From NCBI GenBank assembly GCA_902141825.1, contig CABFPG010000013.1, positions 62,001-126,000 of the forward strand: a stretch of 64,000 nt of DNA, written 5' to 3'. Under the pieces are notes generated by a model. That model was not told where the DNA came from and did no database searches. It saw nothing but the letters and a program-made list of their open reading frames with translations. This document shows, in pieces, positions 7,415 through 16,271 of the stretch; within the stretch, counting starts at the first letter, position 1, and each line of letters starts with the position of its first letter. Source of the DNA: Thalassocella blandensis (GTDB taxonomy: Bacteria > Pseudomonadota > Gammaproteobacteria > Pseudomonadales > Cellvibrionaceae). The translations under genes and the position numbers were made by a program.

Positions 7415-10237
7415 TTAGTTATTTTCAATTGCATCATCCAATGTGCCTTCCAAAGTCCAACCAGCCCACCAAGCTTCAGCAGCAGCTGTACCAGGAGCAA
7501 CCGCACCGACGAATGAGGTTTGGTCAAAGGCGAACATAGAACCGTTGTCCATTGCCGTGATGGCTGTCGTTACACCGAGGGACGCTGCAGCATCAGTTAA
7601 CGCAAACGCCTCATCAATAGTGACAGTTGATTCAATTGCATTGTTCACAGTGTCAGCTTCACCTTTCGCGTAAAATCCACCAGCACAGTCGGCTATAATA
7701 TTATTCAAGGTTACATTCGAAAAATCATCCGCAGTACCATCGCCATCAGTGTCAGAGTCATCTACTCGTACACAACCTGTGTCGAAGCCTTTAAGCGCCG
7801 TGTTGTGAATTGCTACAGTCAATGAACCACGTAAGCGCATACCAGGCTCTTCTTTATCAGTAGAGTTATTCACAGGGCCACCGATCAGAGTGATGTTTGC
7901 CAGAACGGCATTGGTGTCTGGAACAAAGTCATCGTCTGAAGAGTTAGCTTCGATACCACGAGGATCATTGCTTCCTGTCGGTACAGCTTTGTTTTGGTTT
8001 TTCACTACGATAGCGTATTGAATGTTGCCTTTATATCCTTCATCGAAGTCAATATCATCGTCGTCATTATTGGTTAACACGAGATATTTCGCATTCACCG
8101 TACCACCAAACCATTCAACACCATCATCAAGATTTCCGTGAACCTGGACATATTCAATCGTGGTGCCGTAACCAACGCCCTGCAAAGTCAGCCCGTTAAT
8201 TTCATTGTTAGGACCAGCAACCAGACCACCTTCAGCGATACGAACGTAACGAATCACACCACTGTTATCGTCTACGATGTTACCGCCGTATACCGCTACA
8301 TCAGTACCACCTTCACCGGCAACATTACATGTAGTGCCTTCGCCATAACATGGGCCAGTATCGCCTTGTCCATACTGAGGAGCGAAACCTTGAATAATCA
8401 GGCCTCCCCACTCACCTTCACTCGAAAAGTTTTGATCAAGACTGCTGAAAGTAATAGGAGCAGCAGCTGTACCGTCAGCCATCAATTTGGAACCACGAGT
8501 TACCAACAACGTGCCATCGTCAAAAGCTTTAACATTTGTTCCTGCCTGTACAGTCAAGGTAACACCGGCTGCTTGAATCGCTGCAACGTCTGCATCGCTA
8601 GCCACTTCAATGTTCCCGTTTCCAACTTTTACAGTACCGTCAAGGAACCAGGTATAGCCCGAGACAAAGGTGTAGTCTTCGTCAATTGTTCCTGCAACAG
8701 TACACTCTAATAACGCGTGATTACAGTTAACGAAATCAGCTTCAGCAGGCGCATCATCACCAGCTTCTGCATCAGACAGTACGCCAGGAATTGTCCAGCC
8801 ATACCACCAGGCATCTTCCATCGCAGTCCCTGGTGCTACCGCACCAACGTAGGCTGTTTGGTCAAACATAAAGCCAGAACCATTCACAATCGCGTTGATT
8901 GCTGGAGCAGCACCCAGAGTTGCAGCGCTTTCAGTTAATGCATATGCACTGTCAAGAGTAACACTGGACACGACAGCATTGCTGGCATTATCAGCTGCAC
9001 GCTTATCGTAAAAGCCGTCTGCGCAGTCACCGAATACATTGATTAGATTGACGTCAGAGAAATCATCTGCCGTGCCGTCGCCATCGGTATCAGAATCATC
9101 AATTCGGATACAACCTGTATCAAAGCCTTTCACTGCAGAGTTATAAATTGTCGCCGTTAAAGAGCCACGCAAGCGCATGCCCGGCTCTTCTTTGCCTTCA
9201 GCGTTGTTAACTGCACCGCCGATTACTGTTACGTTGGCCAGGACAGCGTTCGTGTCTGGAACATAATCGTCATCAGAAGAGTTTGCTTCGATACCGCGCG
9301 GGTCATTGCTTCCTGTAGGCGCTTCTTTAGTTTGGTCTTTTACAACGATTGCGTATTGGATATTTCCTTTATAGCCTTCGTCAAAGTCGATATCGTCATC
9401 ATCGTTGTTGGTCAATACCAAGTGAGTCACGTTAACGGTGCCACCGAACCATTCAACACCATCGTCCAGGTTACCGTGAACATGAACGTAATCCACAACT
9501 GTACCGTGACCAACACCCTGAAGTGTTAAACCATTGATTTCATTGTTTGGACCTGCAATCAATCCGCCTTCTGCGATACGAACGTAACGAATCACACCGC
9601 TGTTATCGTCCTCGATATCACCGCCGTAAACCGCAACTTCTGTTCCGCCTTCACCTTCAACATTACAAATGGAACCCGTGCCATAACATGGACCAGTATC
9701 GCCTTGACCATATTGAGGTGCAAAACCTTGGACAATCACACCGCCCCATTCACCAATACCATCATACCCATCATCCAGACTGCTGAATGTGATAGGTGCG
9801 GTAGCAGTACCGTCCGCCATCAATTTGGAACCACGGGTGACCAATAATACACCGTCATCGAATGCTTTAATGTGAGTGCCTGGCTCAATTGTCAATGTAA
9901 CACCAGCGTCTTGAATCGCGGCTACATCATCTGCTGATGTCACTTCTACATTGCCCGAACCAACTTTCACCACCCCATCAAGACGCCATTCGTATGAAGA
10001 ATCCATGGTGTAGTCAGCATCTACTGTGCCGTGAAGCGTGTAGACATCCGGCCCATTATTTTGACCGTCAGTACAGGTAACGAAACTTGGCGTACCATCG
10101 TTACAACTAACACCGGGATCAGGAGTTGGTGTTGGGGTGGAACCACCACCACCACCGCCACCACCACCGCCGCCACCGCAGGCGACGAGGACTAAGCTTG
10201 CACTAAGCATTCCTAATGTCGTTCTTAATAATTTCAT
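7415..10237 (-). CDS. Outer-membrane lipoprotein with two duplicated beta-helix-like halves, partner of TBDR
   Basis: ATG at 10237 (940 aa) is preferred to earlier frames because AGGA lies eight bases upstream and the signal then runs directly into lipobox LVAC. Twelve glycines and a Thr-Pro linker follow the lipid-anchored cysteine. The rest is two halves of about 446 residues with very high similarity. Each carries LLVTRGSKLMADGT, GEWGG(V/L)I(V/I)QGFAPQYGQG, an Asp run (NNDDDDIDFDEGYKG), GSNDPRGIEANSSDDD and DSDTDGDGTADD. The repeated short beta-like segments suggest a right-handed parallel beta-helix, and the Asp motifs look calcium-binding. The gene lies just downstream of a TBDR on the same strand, so a role as surface capture partner is plausible. 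The ligand is not evident. Confidence 0.85.
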   Translation of the reverse strand: MKLLRTTLGMLSASLVLVACGGGGGGGGGGGGSTPTPTPDPGVSCNDGTPSFVTCTDGQNNGPDVYTLHGTVDADYTMDSSYEWRLDGVVKVGSGNVEVTSADDVAAIQDAGVTLTIEPGTHIKAFDDGVLLVTRGSKLMADGTATAPITFSSLDDGYDGIGEWGGVIVQGFAPQYGQGDTGPCYGTGSICNVEGEGGTEVAVYGGDIEDDNSGVIRYVRIAEGGLIAGPNNEINGLTLQGVGHGTVVDYVHVHGNLDDGVEWFGGTVNVTHLVLTNNDDDDIDFDEGYKGNIQYAIVVKDQTKEAPTGSNDPRGIEANSSDDDYVPDTNAVLANVTVIGGAVNNAEGKEEPGMRLRGSLTATIYNSAVKGFDTGCIRIDDSDTDGDGTADDFSDVNLINVFGDCADGFYDKRAADNASNAVVSSVTLDSAYALTESAATLGAAPAINAIVNGSGFMFDQTAYVGAVAPGTAMEDAWWYGWTIPGVLSDAEAGDDAPAEADFVNCNHALLECTVAGTIDEDYTFVSGYTWFLDGTVKVGNGNIEVASDADVAAIQAAGVTLTVQAGTNVKAFDDGTLLVTRGSKLMADGTAAAPITFSSLDQNFSSEGEWGGLIIQGFAPQYGQGDTGPCYGEGTTCNVAGEGGTDVAVYGGNIVDDNSGVIRYVRIAEGGLVAGPNNEINGLTLQGVGYGTTIEYVQVHGNLDDGVEWFGGTVNAKYLVLTNNDDDDIDFDEGYKGNIQYAIVVKNQNKAVPTGSNDPRGIEANSSDDDFVPDTNAVLANITLIGGPVNNSTDKEEPGMRLRGSLTVAIHNTALKGFDTGCVRVDDSDTDGDGTADDFSNVTLNNIIADCAGGFYAKGEADTVNNAIESTVTIDEAFALTDAAASLGVTTAITAMDNGSMFAFDQTSFVGAVAPGTAAAEAWWAGWTLEGTLDDAIENN

Positions 10238-10374
10238 AATCATTTTCCTATGCGTTTTATAGGTTAAAAAATCTTGGCAACCGTGTGAATTCACTGCAAC
10301 GCGCCCCCACGTTTTAAGCCGCACGCGTTTGCCCACATTGTGTATTTGTCTTGTTTTACTTTTATGACAAAATT

Positions 10375-13300
10375 TTAAAAATTGTACGAGAAGCCAACGG
10401 ATAGCTCGACGCCGTCTTCCCAGCCCTCAATAGAGTTATCTCCTTGAGTAAACTCGACTTTTTCATTTGTGATATTTTTGACTTTTGCTTTTAGTGCAGC
10501 TTTTTCGTCAAACAAGCCAATTTCGTAGTTGAAATCTACCGTTGCGCGACCTTTCTCATAGATCAAATCGTTGGGCGCACGCGTGACCTTATAAATTCGG
10601 TCATCAAAGTAATTCACCAGGAAGGTAAATTTTTGTGCTGTCTCAAAATGATCAAAGCCAAGTTGAATATTGGCCAGGAAAGGCGATTGACCTTGCAGTT
10701 CGCGCTCCGATTCTTTTTGCAAATCCGCACTTCTTCCGGTTAATACGACTTCGGAATCAATAAACGTCAAGTTAGCGCCAACGAATGCAACAAAGTCATT
10801 GGTATTCAAGAATTCTTTATTTAGGTCGATTTCCAGCCCCAGCAATGTGGCTTCATCTTCATTGCGCCAGGTCAGAGAGTTCGAGGCTGAGCCCGAGCCA
10901 TCCACCACCGTAACTTCAACCGGCTTATCGATGAATTTGTTGAACAAAGCAATCGAGACGCTGCCTTGCTCGGGGAAGTAATAGTCCAGACGAAAATCTA
11001 TGTTTTGTATCTCTGACGCTTCCAGGTTTGGATTACCGATGTACTCATCACTCTTGTCGTCATAGAACCGTGCAGGAGCCAACTCGGTAAGTGTCGGACG
11101 TGAGATGGTCTCACTCAGATTGAAACGGAGTTGCCACGCATCTGTAGGTCGGTAAATCACACCCAGTGAAGGATACATATCGTCAGTTTCTTTCTGCACT
11201 TCACTCGGGACGTTCGGCAGTTCAATATTCTGCTCGAAAGTTTCCTGACGTACGCCCACTATGAAAGAAACACTTTCGTTGTAATGCGTTTCGGAAGCCA
11301 GATAGACCGCTGATTGCTCCTGCGTTGCGTTATATGCATCGGTATCTGTAGAACGTGCAAGTATGCGGAATGCATCGTTATTGATGTTTTCTGGCGAAAA
11401 CAGGCTTTCCATATCCTGGTTTAACAATATCGGGTTGCGTCCCTGACGATAGCCTAATCGGACCTGTTCATTGGTACGATCACGCTTGTTGTAAAGCACT
11501 CCAAGCTTTAAGTCCATACGCCAATTCTGATTGAAATCAAACGGCATTTTGTAATCCAGTCCAAAATCGCTTCCTTCTTCATTCAAGTCGGCATACAGAC
11601 GCTCAACTGTTGAAATTGCCAGGAAGTCTCCCAGGTAGAGATAGGAACGACGATCAGGAATCGTAGTGTTGGTTTCAGAAAACCCAATGCGCCAGTCAAG
11701 TTCGTGAGTTTCGAATAAATAGTGAAATCCACTGAAGTATTGCCCAAAAAATTCACGTTCTTTCCACTCTAGAATTGTTCGGGAAAATGAGCTGTCTTCT
11801 GAATTATCTACACCGCTATAAAAGCGAGCAGTATCATCTGAGTTGCGCAGGAAAATGGTTTTACTATCAATGTAACTGTCGTCATTAAACGTAAAGCCAC
11901 TGACCAGATAGGTACTGATGTCGGTGCTGATTTTATCTTCATCAAACTCACCTTCCTGACCAAGTGGATCATCCAGGTAGGCATCCTGCTTGGAGGACGT
12001 ATCTTTGCCAAATTCCCCTGAGGCGTAAAACGAGAAAGAGCCAAAAGAAAGATCGAAGATCTGACCTAAGGTGTAACCTATGCTGTAATCGTAAGCTGCG
12101 GTTTCAGTTTTTGTATTCCAGGTGTTCGGCAAAGAGTTCGCCAATGCAGCAGCTTCTTCCGGTTGAACACAATTTTGCTGGCTGGCAATTTGGCAGATGC
12201 TAAAATCCAGACCACCGTTTGTCGCGGCATAAACAGCAGAAGGTAACTCTCTAAGGCCGTCATCTGTTCCCCAGTAATCACTGTCACTGCCTTCGTAAGT
12301 TAAAATGTCATCCCCGGTTACACCGGAAGTCATCCCAATAGTGGCACTGATTTTATTGGTAAAATCTGTGGGTAGTTTGCGCGTTTTAATTAATATAGTG
12401 CCGGCGGTGCTTTCCGCAGGTAAATCCGCCGAGAAGCTTTTTTGAATTTCCAAGCCACCGAGAATATCGCTTGGAAACAGATCCAGTTCTGCGTCACGCT
12501 TAAAAGCATTGGTGGTGGGCATTAATACTTTATTCAAAGTGGCAGAGATATAACGTCCGTCCAGTCCGCGCACAACAGCATATTTATCATCGACGATGGA
12601 CACACCCACTACACGCTTTACGATGGCACCGACATCCGAATCACCCATTCGCTGAATTTCACCAATATCGATCGCATCAACCACCGATGTCGACATCTGT
12701 TCAACGGTGAATGAAGATTCCTGAGCGGCATTGAAATGCCCGAGAATTAACACTTCTTCCGCAGGTCGACCCAACTCAATATCTGGCGCGGCGACGTTGA
12801 CTTTAGCTTGATCGCTATCCTTGGCTTTCATCGTAACAACCGCAGCCGTGCCAACATTGGCGATAATACGGACATTGTTGTAATTAGCGGTTGCAAAATC
12901 GGGATGGTAAATGGAAAGTTCGTAACTTCCACGCGGTAGATCCAGGCTATAACTGCCGTCCACGCCGGTGGTCGATTCAAATTCAGTGCCTGGTATGGAA
13001 ACATTTGCTCCAGCCAGCGGCTTGCCGTCTGGCGAACGCACCTGACCACGCAAAAAGCCTATGGCATCGCCATTGCTCTGGCCGGACTTGTATACATGGA
13101 CTTTTGGTTCATTTTGTTTTGACAATACAATGCTGATCTCAGCATCTTCATCTGCATTCAAACCAAATTCATGTGATGCGAGTTGTTCACCATTCTTTTC
13201 AATGACCAGGGACTTCTTGCCGTCTTCATCGAGATAAGTAGTCGCTTCTCCGGTATCGTCAGTCTGACCCACCAGAGTACCATTAATGCGAACGTCTACC

Positions 13301-13410
13301 CCTTGCAGAGGATTGTTATCCAAAAACACAAAGACATCCGTATCGCCAGCGTGAACATGCGACGCGCCTAACAATGCTGCAATCGCGGCACTAAGCACCT
13401 GTTTTTTCAT
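10375..13410 (-). CDS. TonB-dependent outer-membrane receptor with N-terminal carboxypeptidase-regulatory-like domain
   Basis: This 1011-aa protein has a signal peptide ending at about residue 21 (SHVHA). One Ig/PEGA-like domain follows (about 25-95), then a CarboxypepD_reg-like domain (about 118-195; GFLRGQV, DGKPLAGANV, GVDGSYSLDLPRGSYEL). A plug domain (about 230-350) contains RGLDGRYISATLN. The C-terminal beta-barrel has alternating aromatic strands and ends GFSYNF, with the terminal Phe typical of outer-membrane proteins. AAGG lies about 13 bases before the ATG. It should import a ligand through the outer membrane using TonB energy. The lipoprotein gene lies 137 bp downstream, so the two are probably co-transcribed. 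The upstream region holds a Pho-box-like direct repeat at 13553-13570. The substrate is unknown. Confidence 0.93.
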   Translation of the reverse strand: MKKQVLSAAIAALLGASHVHAGDTDVFVFLDNNPLQGVDVRINGTLVGQTDDTGEATTYLDEDGKKSLVIEKNGEQLASHEFGLNADEDAEISIVLSKQNEPKVHVYKSGQSNGDAIGFLRGQVRSPDGKPLAGANVSIPGTEFESTTGVDGSYSLDLPRGSYELSIYHPDFATANYNNVRIIANVGTAAVVTMKAKDSDQAKVNVAAPDIELGRPAEEVLILGHFNAAQESSFTVEQMSTSVVDAIDIGEIQRMGDSDVGAIVKRVVGVSIVDDKYAVVRGLDGRYISATLNKVLMPTTNAFKRDAELDLFPSDILGGLEIQKSFSADLPAESTAGTILIKTRKLPTDFTNKISATIGMTSGVTGDDILTYEGSDSDYWGTDDGLRELPSAVYAATNGGLDFSICQIASQQNCVQPEEAAALANSLPNTWNTKTETAAYDYSIGYTLGQIFDLSFGSFSFYASGEFGKDTSSKQDAYLDDPLGQEGEFDEDKISTDISTYLVSGFTFNDDSYIDSKTIFLRNSDDTARFYSGVDNSEDSSFSRTILEWKEREFFGQYFSGFHYLFETHELDWRIGFSETNTTIPDRRSYLYLGDFLAISTVERLYADLNEEGSDFGLDYKMPFDFNQNWRMDLKLGVLYNKRDRTNEQVRLGYRQGRNPILLNQDMESLFSPENINNDAFRILARSTDTDAYNATQEQSAVYLASETHYNESVSFIVGVRQETFEQNIELPNVPSEVQKETDDMYPSLGVIYRPTDAWQLRFNLSETISRPTLTELAPARFYDDKSDEYIGNPNLEASEIQNIDFRLDYYFPEQGSVSIALFNKFIDKPVEVTVVDGSGSASNSLTWRNEDEATLLGLEIDLNKEFLNTNDFVAFVGANLTFIDSEVVLTGRSADLQKESERELQGQSPFLANIQLGFDHFETAQKFTFLVNYFDDRIYKVTRAPNDLIYEKGRATVDFNYEIGLFDEKAALKAKVKNITNEKVEFTQGDNSIEGWEDGVELSVGFSYNF

Positions 13411-13500
13411 TGAAATAAAACCTTTTTAAAAATTCGATACAAGCCTGTGAGTTCCGTTGCAAGAACAAGAAACACGTATGAGATTTGTTGTTTTTTTGAC

Positions 13501-13514
13501 CTGCAATATTGCAG
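13501..13514. promoter_or_regulatory. 14-bp perfect palindrome upstream of TBDR
   Basis: CTGCAATATTGCAG is perfectly self-complementary and lies 91 bp before the TBDR start codon. It has the form of a binding site for a dimeric regulator. It could also be a short hairpin in the leader. No regulator was identified. Confidence 0.4.
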
Positions 13515-13552
13515 GGGGGAACCCAAGTGAGCGGGTAGTCTCGAGGAAATTT

Positions 13553-13570
13553 ATGAACTTTTTATGACGC
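13553..13570 (-). promoter_or_regulatory. Pho-box-like direct repeat upstream of TBDR
   Basis: Read on the minus strand, GCGTCAT-AAAA-AGTTCAT gives two 7-mers at an 11-bp period with an all-A spacer, the layout of a PhoB site (consensus CTGTCAT-N4-CTGTCAT). Matches to the consensus are 5/7 and 4/7, so the site is weak by sequence though correct in geometry and orientation. It lies about 145 bp before the TBDR start. Confidence 0.4.
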
Positions 13571-13720
13571 TTAAATTAAACATATATTACAAGCGATGAA
13601 TGATGCGTCAGTGTGGCGAAATTACTGGCTGAAGTTATGAATATCTACCACCAAAATGACAAATAGATTGCAGTTATATGAAATTTTGTTTTTTTGTTAT
13701 CTACGGCATAAAAATAGGCA

Positions 13721-14599
13721 TTAGCGGTTTTTTGCTATGTGTTTGGAAAGTGCTTCCATGGCTTCGGGCGGGTTATTGATATAGCGCACAACGAGTTGCA
13801 TTTTACTGGCGTCGGGCCTCGGTTCACTTGCTTGCATCATGTGAACGTATACATTCAGGGTAGCGATAATATGGGTTTTATCATCGGCAATTTCGATTTT
13901 TCCATTCTCAAACAGCTGAAACAATTTGGGAGGTCTTTCTGTAATAAGCTGGGCTGCGGTTAACGAGATATCATGCACCGCACATTTGCACCGCACCTGG
14001 CCGATGGTCAGTAATGCGGAACCATTGAACCCTTTTTTGCTCCGACTGCCTCCCGTTAATATATCGGCAGAGGAACTCGCAGGTTTGGCCGCTTTCTTCG
14101 TCATCAAAGCTTCCGCACCACTTTTAATTGTGCGTGGCTTCATCATTTGCGGTTTACGCACGCCAGCTTGCAATGCCTCCAGTGAACTACTCGCACCATT
14201 GTTTTTCACTTTGGGCCGATAACCGATTTTCGCCAATTGTTTGACGACTTTCTTCTGCAGTTCATCGGGCGAGAAGGGCTTCGCCATAAAATCGTTAGCC
14301 CCGGATTCAATCGCTTTCATGACCAGCTCACGATCCCCAGTTCCGGACACCACAATAAACGGCATTTTTTTATATTCTTCACTGTCGCGTGTCCATTGCA
14401 ACAACTCCTGCCCGGACATTTCCGGCAGATCCCAGTCTGACAGAGTCAGATCTATTTTATTTCCCCGCAGAATAGGCAAGGCTCGACTACCATTGGCCGC
14501 ATCGAATACATCCACGTCTGGTAGAAAACTACGCAGGGCTTTTTTTAAGGAGTCCCGGACGAATGCCGCTTCGTCGACCACTAATATTCTTATCGCCAT
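13721..14599 (-). CDS. Response regulator: receiver domain plus C-terminal PilZ-like domain
   Basis: Residues 1-120 are a CheY-like receiver with acidic D9/E10, phosphoacceptor D55 (LTLSDWD), a serine at VVSGTG and K107 (AKPF), so phosphorylation should be possible. A basic, low-complexity linker rich in Lys/Ser/Ala (about 125-190) leads to a domain of about 100 residues (GSALLTIGQVRCKCAVHDISLTAAQLI) that resembles PilZ in its beta pattern. The classic RxxxR and DxSxxG c-di-GMP motifs are incomplete: HDIS is seen, but not the full signature. The output is therefore uncertain. No kinase is adjacent. Confidence 0.75.
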   Translation of the reverse strand: MAIRILVVDEAAFVRDSLKKALRSFLPDVDVFDAANGSRALPILRGNKIDLTLSDWDLPEMSGQELLQWTRDSEEYKKMPFIVVSGTGDRELVMKAIESGANDFMAKPFSPDELQKKVVKQLAKIGYRPKVKNNGASSSLEALQAGVRKPQMMKPRTIKSGAEALMTKKAAKPASSSADILTGGSRSKKGFNGSALLTIGQVRCKCAVHDISLTAAQLITERPPKLFQLFENGKIEIADDKTHIIATLNVYVHMMQASEPRPDASKMQLVVRYINNPPEAMEALSKHIAKNR

Positions 14600-14662
14600 A
14601 CAATTACCCGCGACCGACCTCTGCTTGTGAGCGTGGCGCTCAAAGCCGGCAGCGAGTTGGCT

Positions 14663-15436
14663 TTAGGCTTCTTTACGCGTAAACACCCACGTGTTGTCTT
14701 TTGTCAGGTCGGAATTAAATGAATAACCTTCCCAGTCGAAGTGCTTAAGTTGCTGGGCATCCGTGATTCTATTTTTAATAATATAGGCACTCATCAGCCC
14801 TCTTGCCTTCTTGGCGAAAAAACTCAGCACTTTATATTGTCCATTTTTCCAATCTTTGAATACGGGCGTAATAATTTCACCCTGTAAACCGGATACTTGC
14901 ACGGATTTAAAGTACTCATTGGAAGCGAGATTGATCAGTGTGTCACTGCTCAGTTTTTTCAGCTGCTTGTTTAAATGCTGGGTAATGGTGTCGCCCCAGA
15001 ATTCATAGAGATCTTTCCCAACGGGATTTTTTAACTTGGTTCCCATTTCCAGGCGGTAGGGCATGATGCTGTCAAGCGGACGAAGCACGCCATACAGACC
15101 GGAAAGAATTCGCAGGTGCTCCTGGGCAAAGGCGAAATCTTCTTCAGCAAACTGATAGGCATCTATCCCCAAATATACATCACCTTTAAATGCCAACAAG
15201 GCCTGACGAGTGTCGGTCTTAGCAAAAGGCAATTGCCAGGCCTGATAGCGATCGTGATTGAGTGTACCGAGTTTGTCACTGATACTCATCAAAGCGGACA
15301 ATTTATGAGGCGCCATCGGCTTCAAAACATCCACCAGCGTCTGAGCCTGTTCAAGGTAAAGTGCTTTGGTGGCTTTTTTTGTGGGAGGGGCAGTGTCGTA
15401 ATCCAGATTCTTCGCGGGTGAGATAACAATTAACAT
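14663..15436 (-). CDS. yaaA: Peroxide stress protein YaaA (DUF328)
   Basis: This 257-aa protein matches the YaaA family over its whole length. It opens MLIVISPAKNLDYDT and contains SALMSISDKLGTLNHDRYQ, LSGLYGVLRPLDSIMPYRLEMG and a LASNEYF segment, all family hallmarks. In E. coli YaaA limits free iron and so Fenton damage during hydrogen peroxide stress, and the fold binds DNA. The length equals the usual one (about 258). It lies 63 bp upstream of the receiver gene on the same strand. No OxyR site was identified. Confidence 0.95.
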   Translation of the reverse strand: MLIVISPAKNLDYDTAPPTKKATKALYLEQAQTLVDVLKPMAPHKLSALMSISDKLGTLNHDRYQAWQLPFAKTDTRQALLAFKGDVYLGIDAYQFAEEDFAFAQEHLRILSGLYGVLRPLDSIMPYRLEMGTKLKNPVGKDLYEFWGDTITQHLNKQLKKLSSDTLINLASNEYFKSVQVSGLQGEIITPVFKDWKNGQYKVLSFFAKKARGLMSAYIIKNRITDAQQLKHFDWEGYSFNSDLTKDNTWVFTRKEA

Positions 15437-15649
15437 AGGTGAGCGATAATTTTCCTACTATAGATATTAAAGGTTTTTTAGTCAGCGGCTCCGTGGTAAA
15501 GCCCCTTGAGGTGAGCCTGTTTTTCACAGCCAACTGGCTTCTAAATACACGTCGCGCACTATAACGGTTTTCGCTGGACATTGCAGCGAATCGGCCCGTT
15601 AGCTAAAAGCTATGCTTAGCAACGTCGGTATACCGCAGACAGGGAAAGT

Positions 15650-16111
15650 TTATTCGGATGAGCGACCTGACGAGTCCATGTCAGCGACAGGGTCAACCTT
15701 GTGCTGGTGCAGAAACTTCATATAAGTAATGCCGGGAGCGAGCACCAGACGCCAGGCCAATTCTACTTCATCATTAAACCCGTCATCGTAAGCCTGCACT
15801 GTCGATACCAGAGTTTCCAGCCAAATGTCATAAAAGTGGGGAGGGATATCAAGATGGTGACGATCATGCATCTGTGCTGTTTTTTTAAGATAATCATCTG
15901 CCTGATTGGAGGCATAGAACACAAGCAGGCTGTAGAATGACTTTTTCAACATACGCTGCTGCTTTTCCATCTCAGTGGCATGAAATTTCGCCCGAATTTC
16001 CGGTGAAGCACGGAGAAATCGCAGGTAAAACCCGGCAAAGAAATCTCTTCCATCAATTTTCTTAAGCAGAACGCGCTCATAGCTTGCATCAAATAAACTT
16101 TCAAAAGACAT
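15650..16111 (-). CDS. Single-domain bacterial globin
   Basis: At 153 aa it has globin size and an all-helical pattern. The MHDRHHLDIPPHFYDIW segment (about residues 81-97) looks like the F-helix/FG corner with the heme-ligating proximal histidine, one of His82, His85 or His86. The following helices (ETLVSTVQAY and AWRLVLAPGITYMKFL) fit G and H. It is closer to globin-coupled-sensor or single-domain globins than to truncated ones, and it has no attached signalling or reductase domain. The ATG at 16111 has GGAA five bases upstream. It is divergent from the aldo/keto reductase across about 160 bp. Roles in O2 or NO binding are inferred. Confidence 0.7.
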   Translation of the reverse strand: MSFESLFDASYERVLLKKIDGRDFFAGFYLRFLRASPEIRAKFHATEMEKQQRMLKKSFYSLLVFYASNQADDYLKKTAQMHDRHHLDIPPHFYDIWLETLVSTVQAYDDGFNDEVELAWRLVLAPGITYMKFLHQHKVDPVADMDSSGRSSE

Positions 16112-16271
16112 GGAAATTCCAAATATTTAGGGCTGCGGTAGCTTTTCTCAAACGATTGTATCGCCCCCGTCGATGAGGGATTTTGATGTAGCACTAAAAT
16201 TTTGTTTTTATGCGTGTAATGTGTTGTCATAGGCCGCTTATTCATCCTACTTGTTAAATATGGTTTTACTT

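Larger units (their letters stand above)
13411..13720. other. Intergenic region upstream of TBDR
   Basis: About 310 bp with no gene. It carries the palindrome at 13501-13514 and the Pho-box-like repeat at 13553-13570. Being the only gap before the TBDR/lipoprotein pair, it should hold their promoter. The distal part is AT-rich with no clear terminator for the incoming minus-strand gene. Confidence 0.6.

Noticed and set aside
8138-8710. Plus-strand 190-codon frame inside the duplicated lipoprotein gene
   Set aside because: Antisense shadow of a strongly coding repetitive gene; composition follows the opposite strand and no start signal is present.
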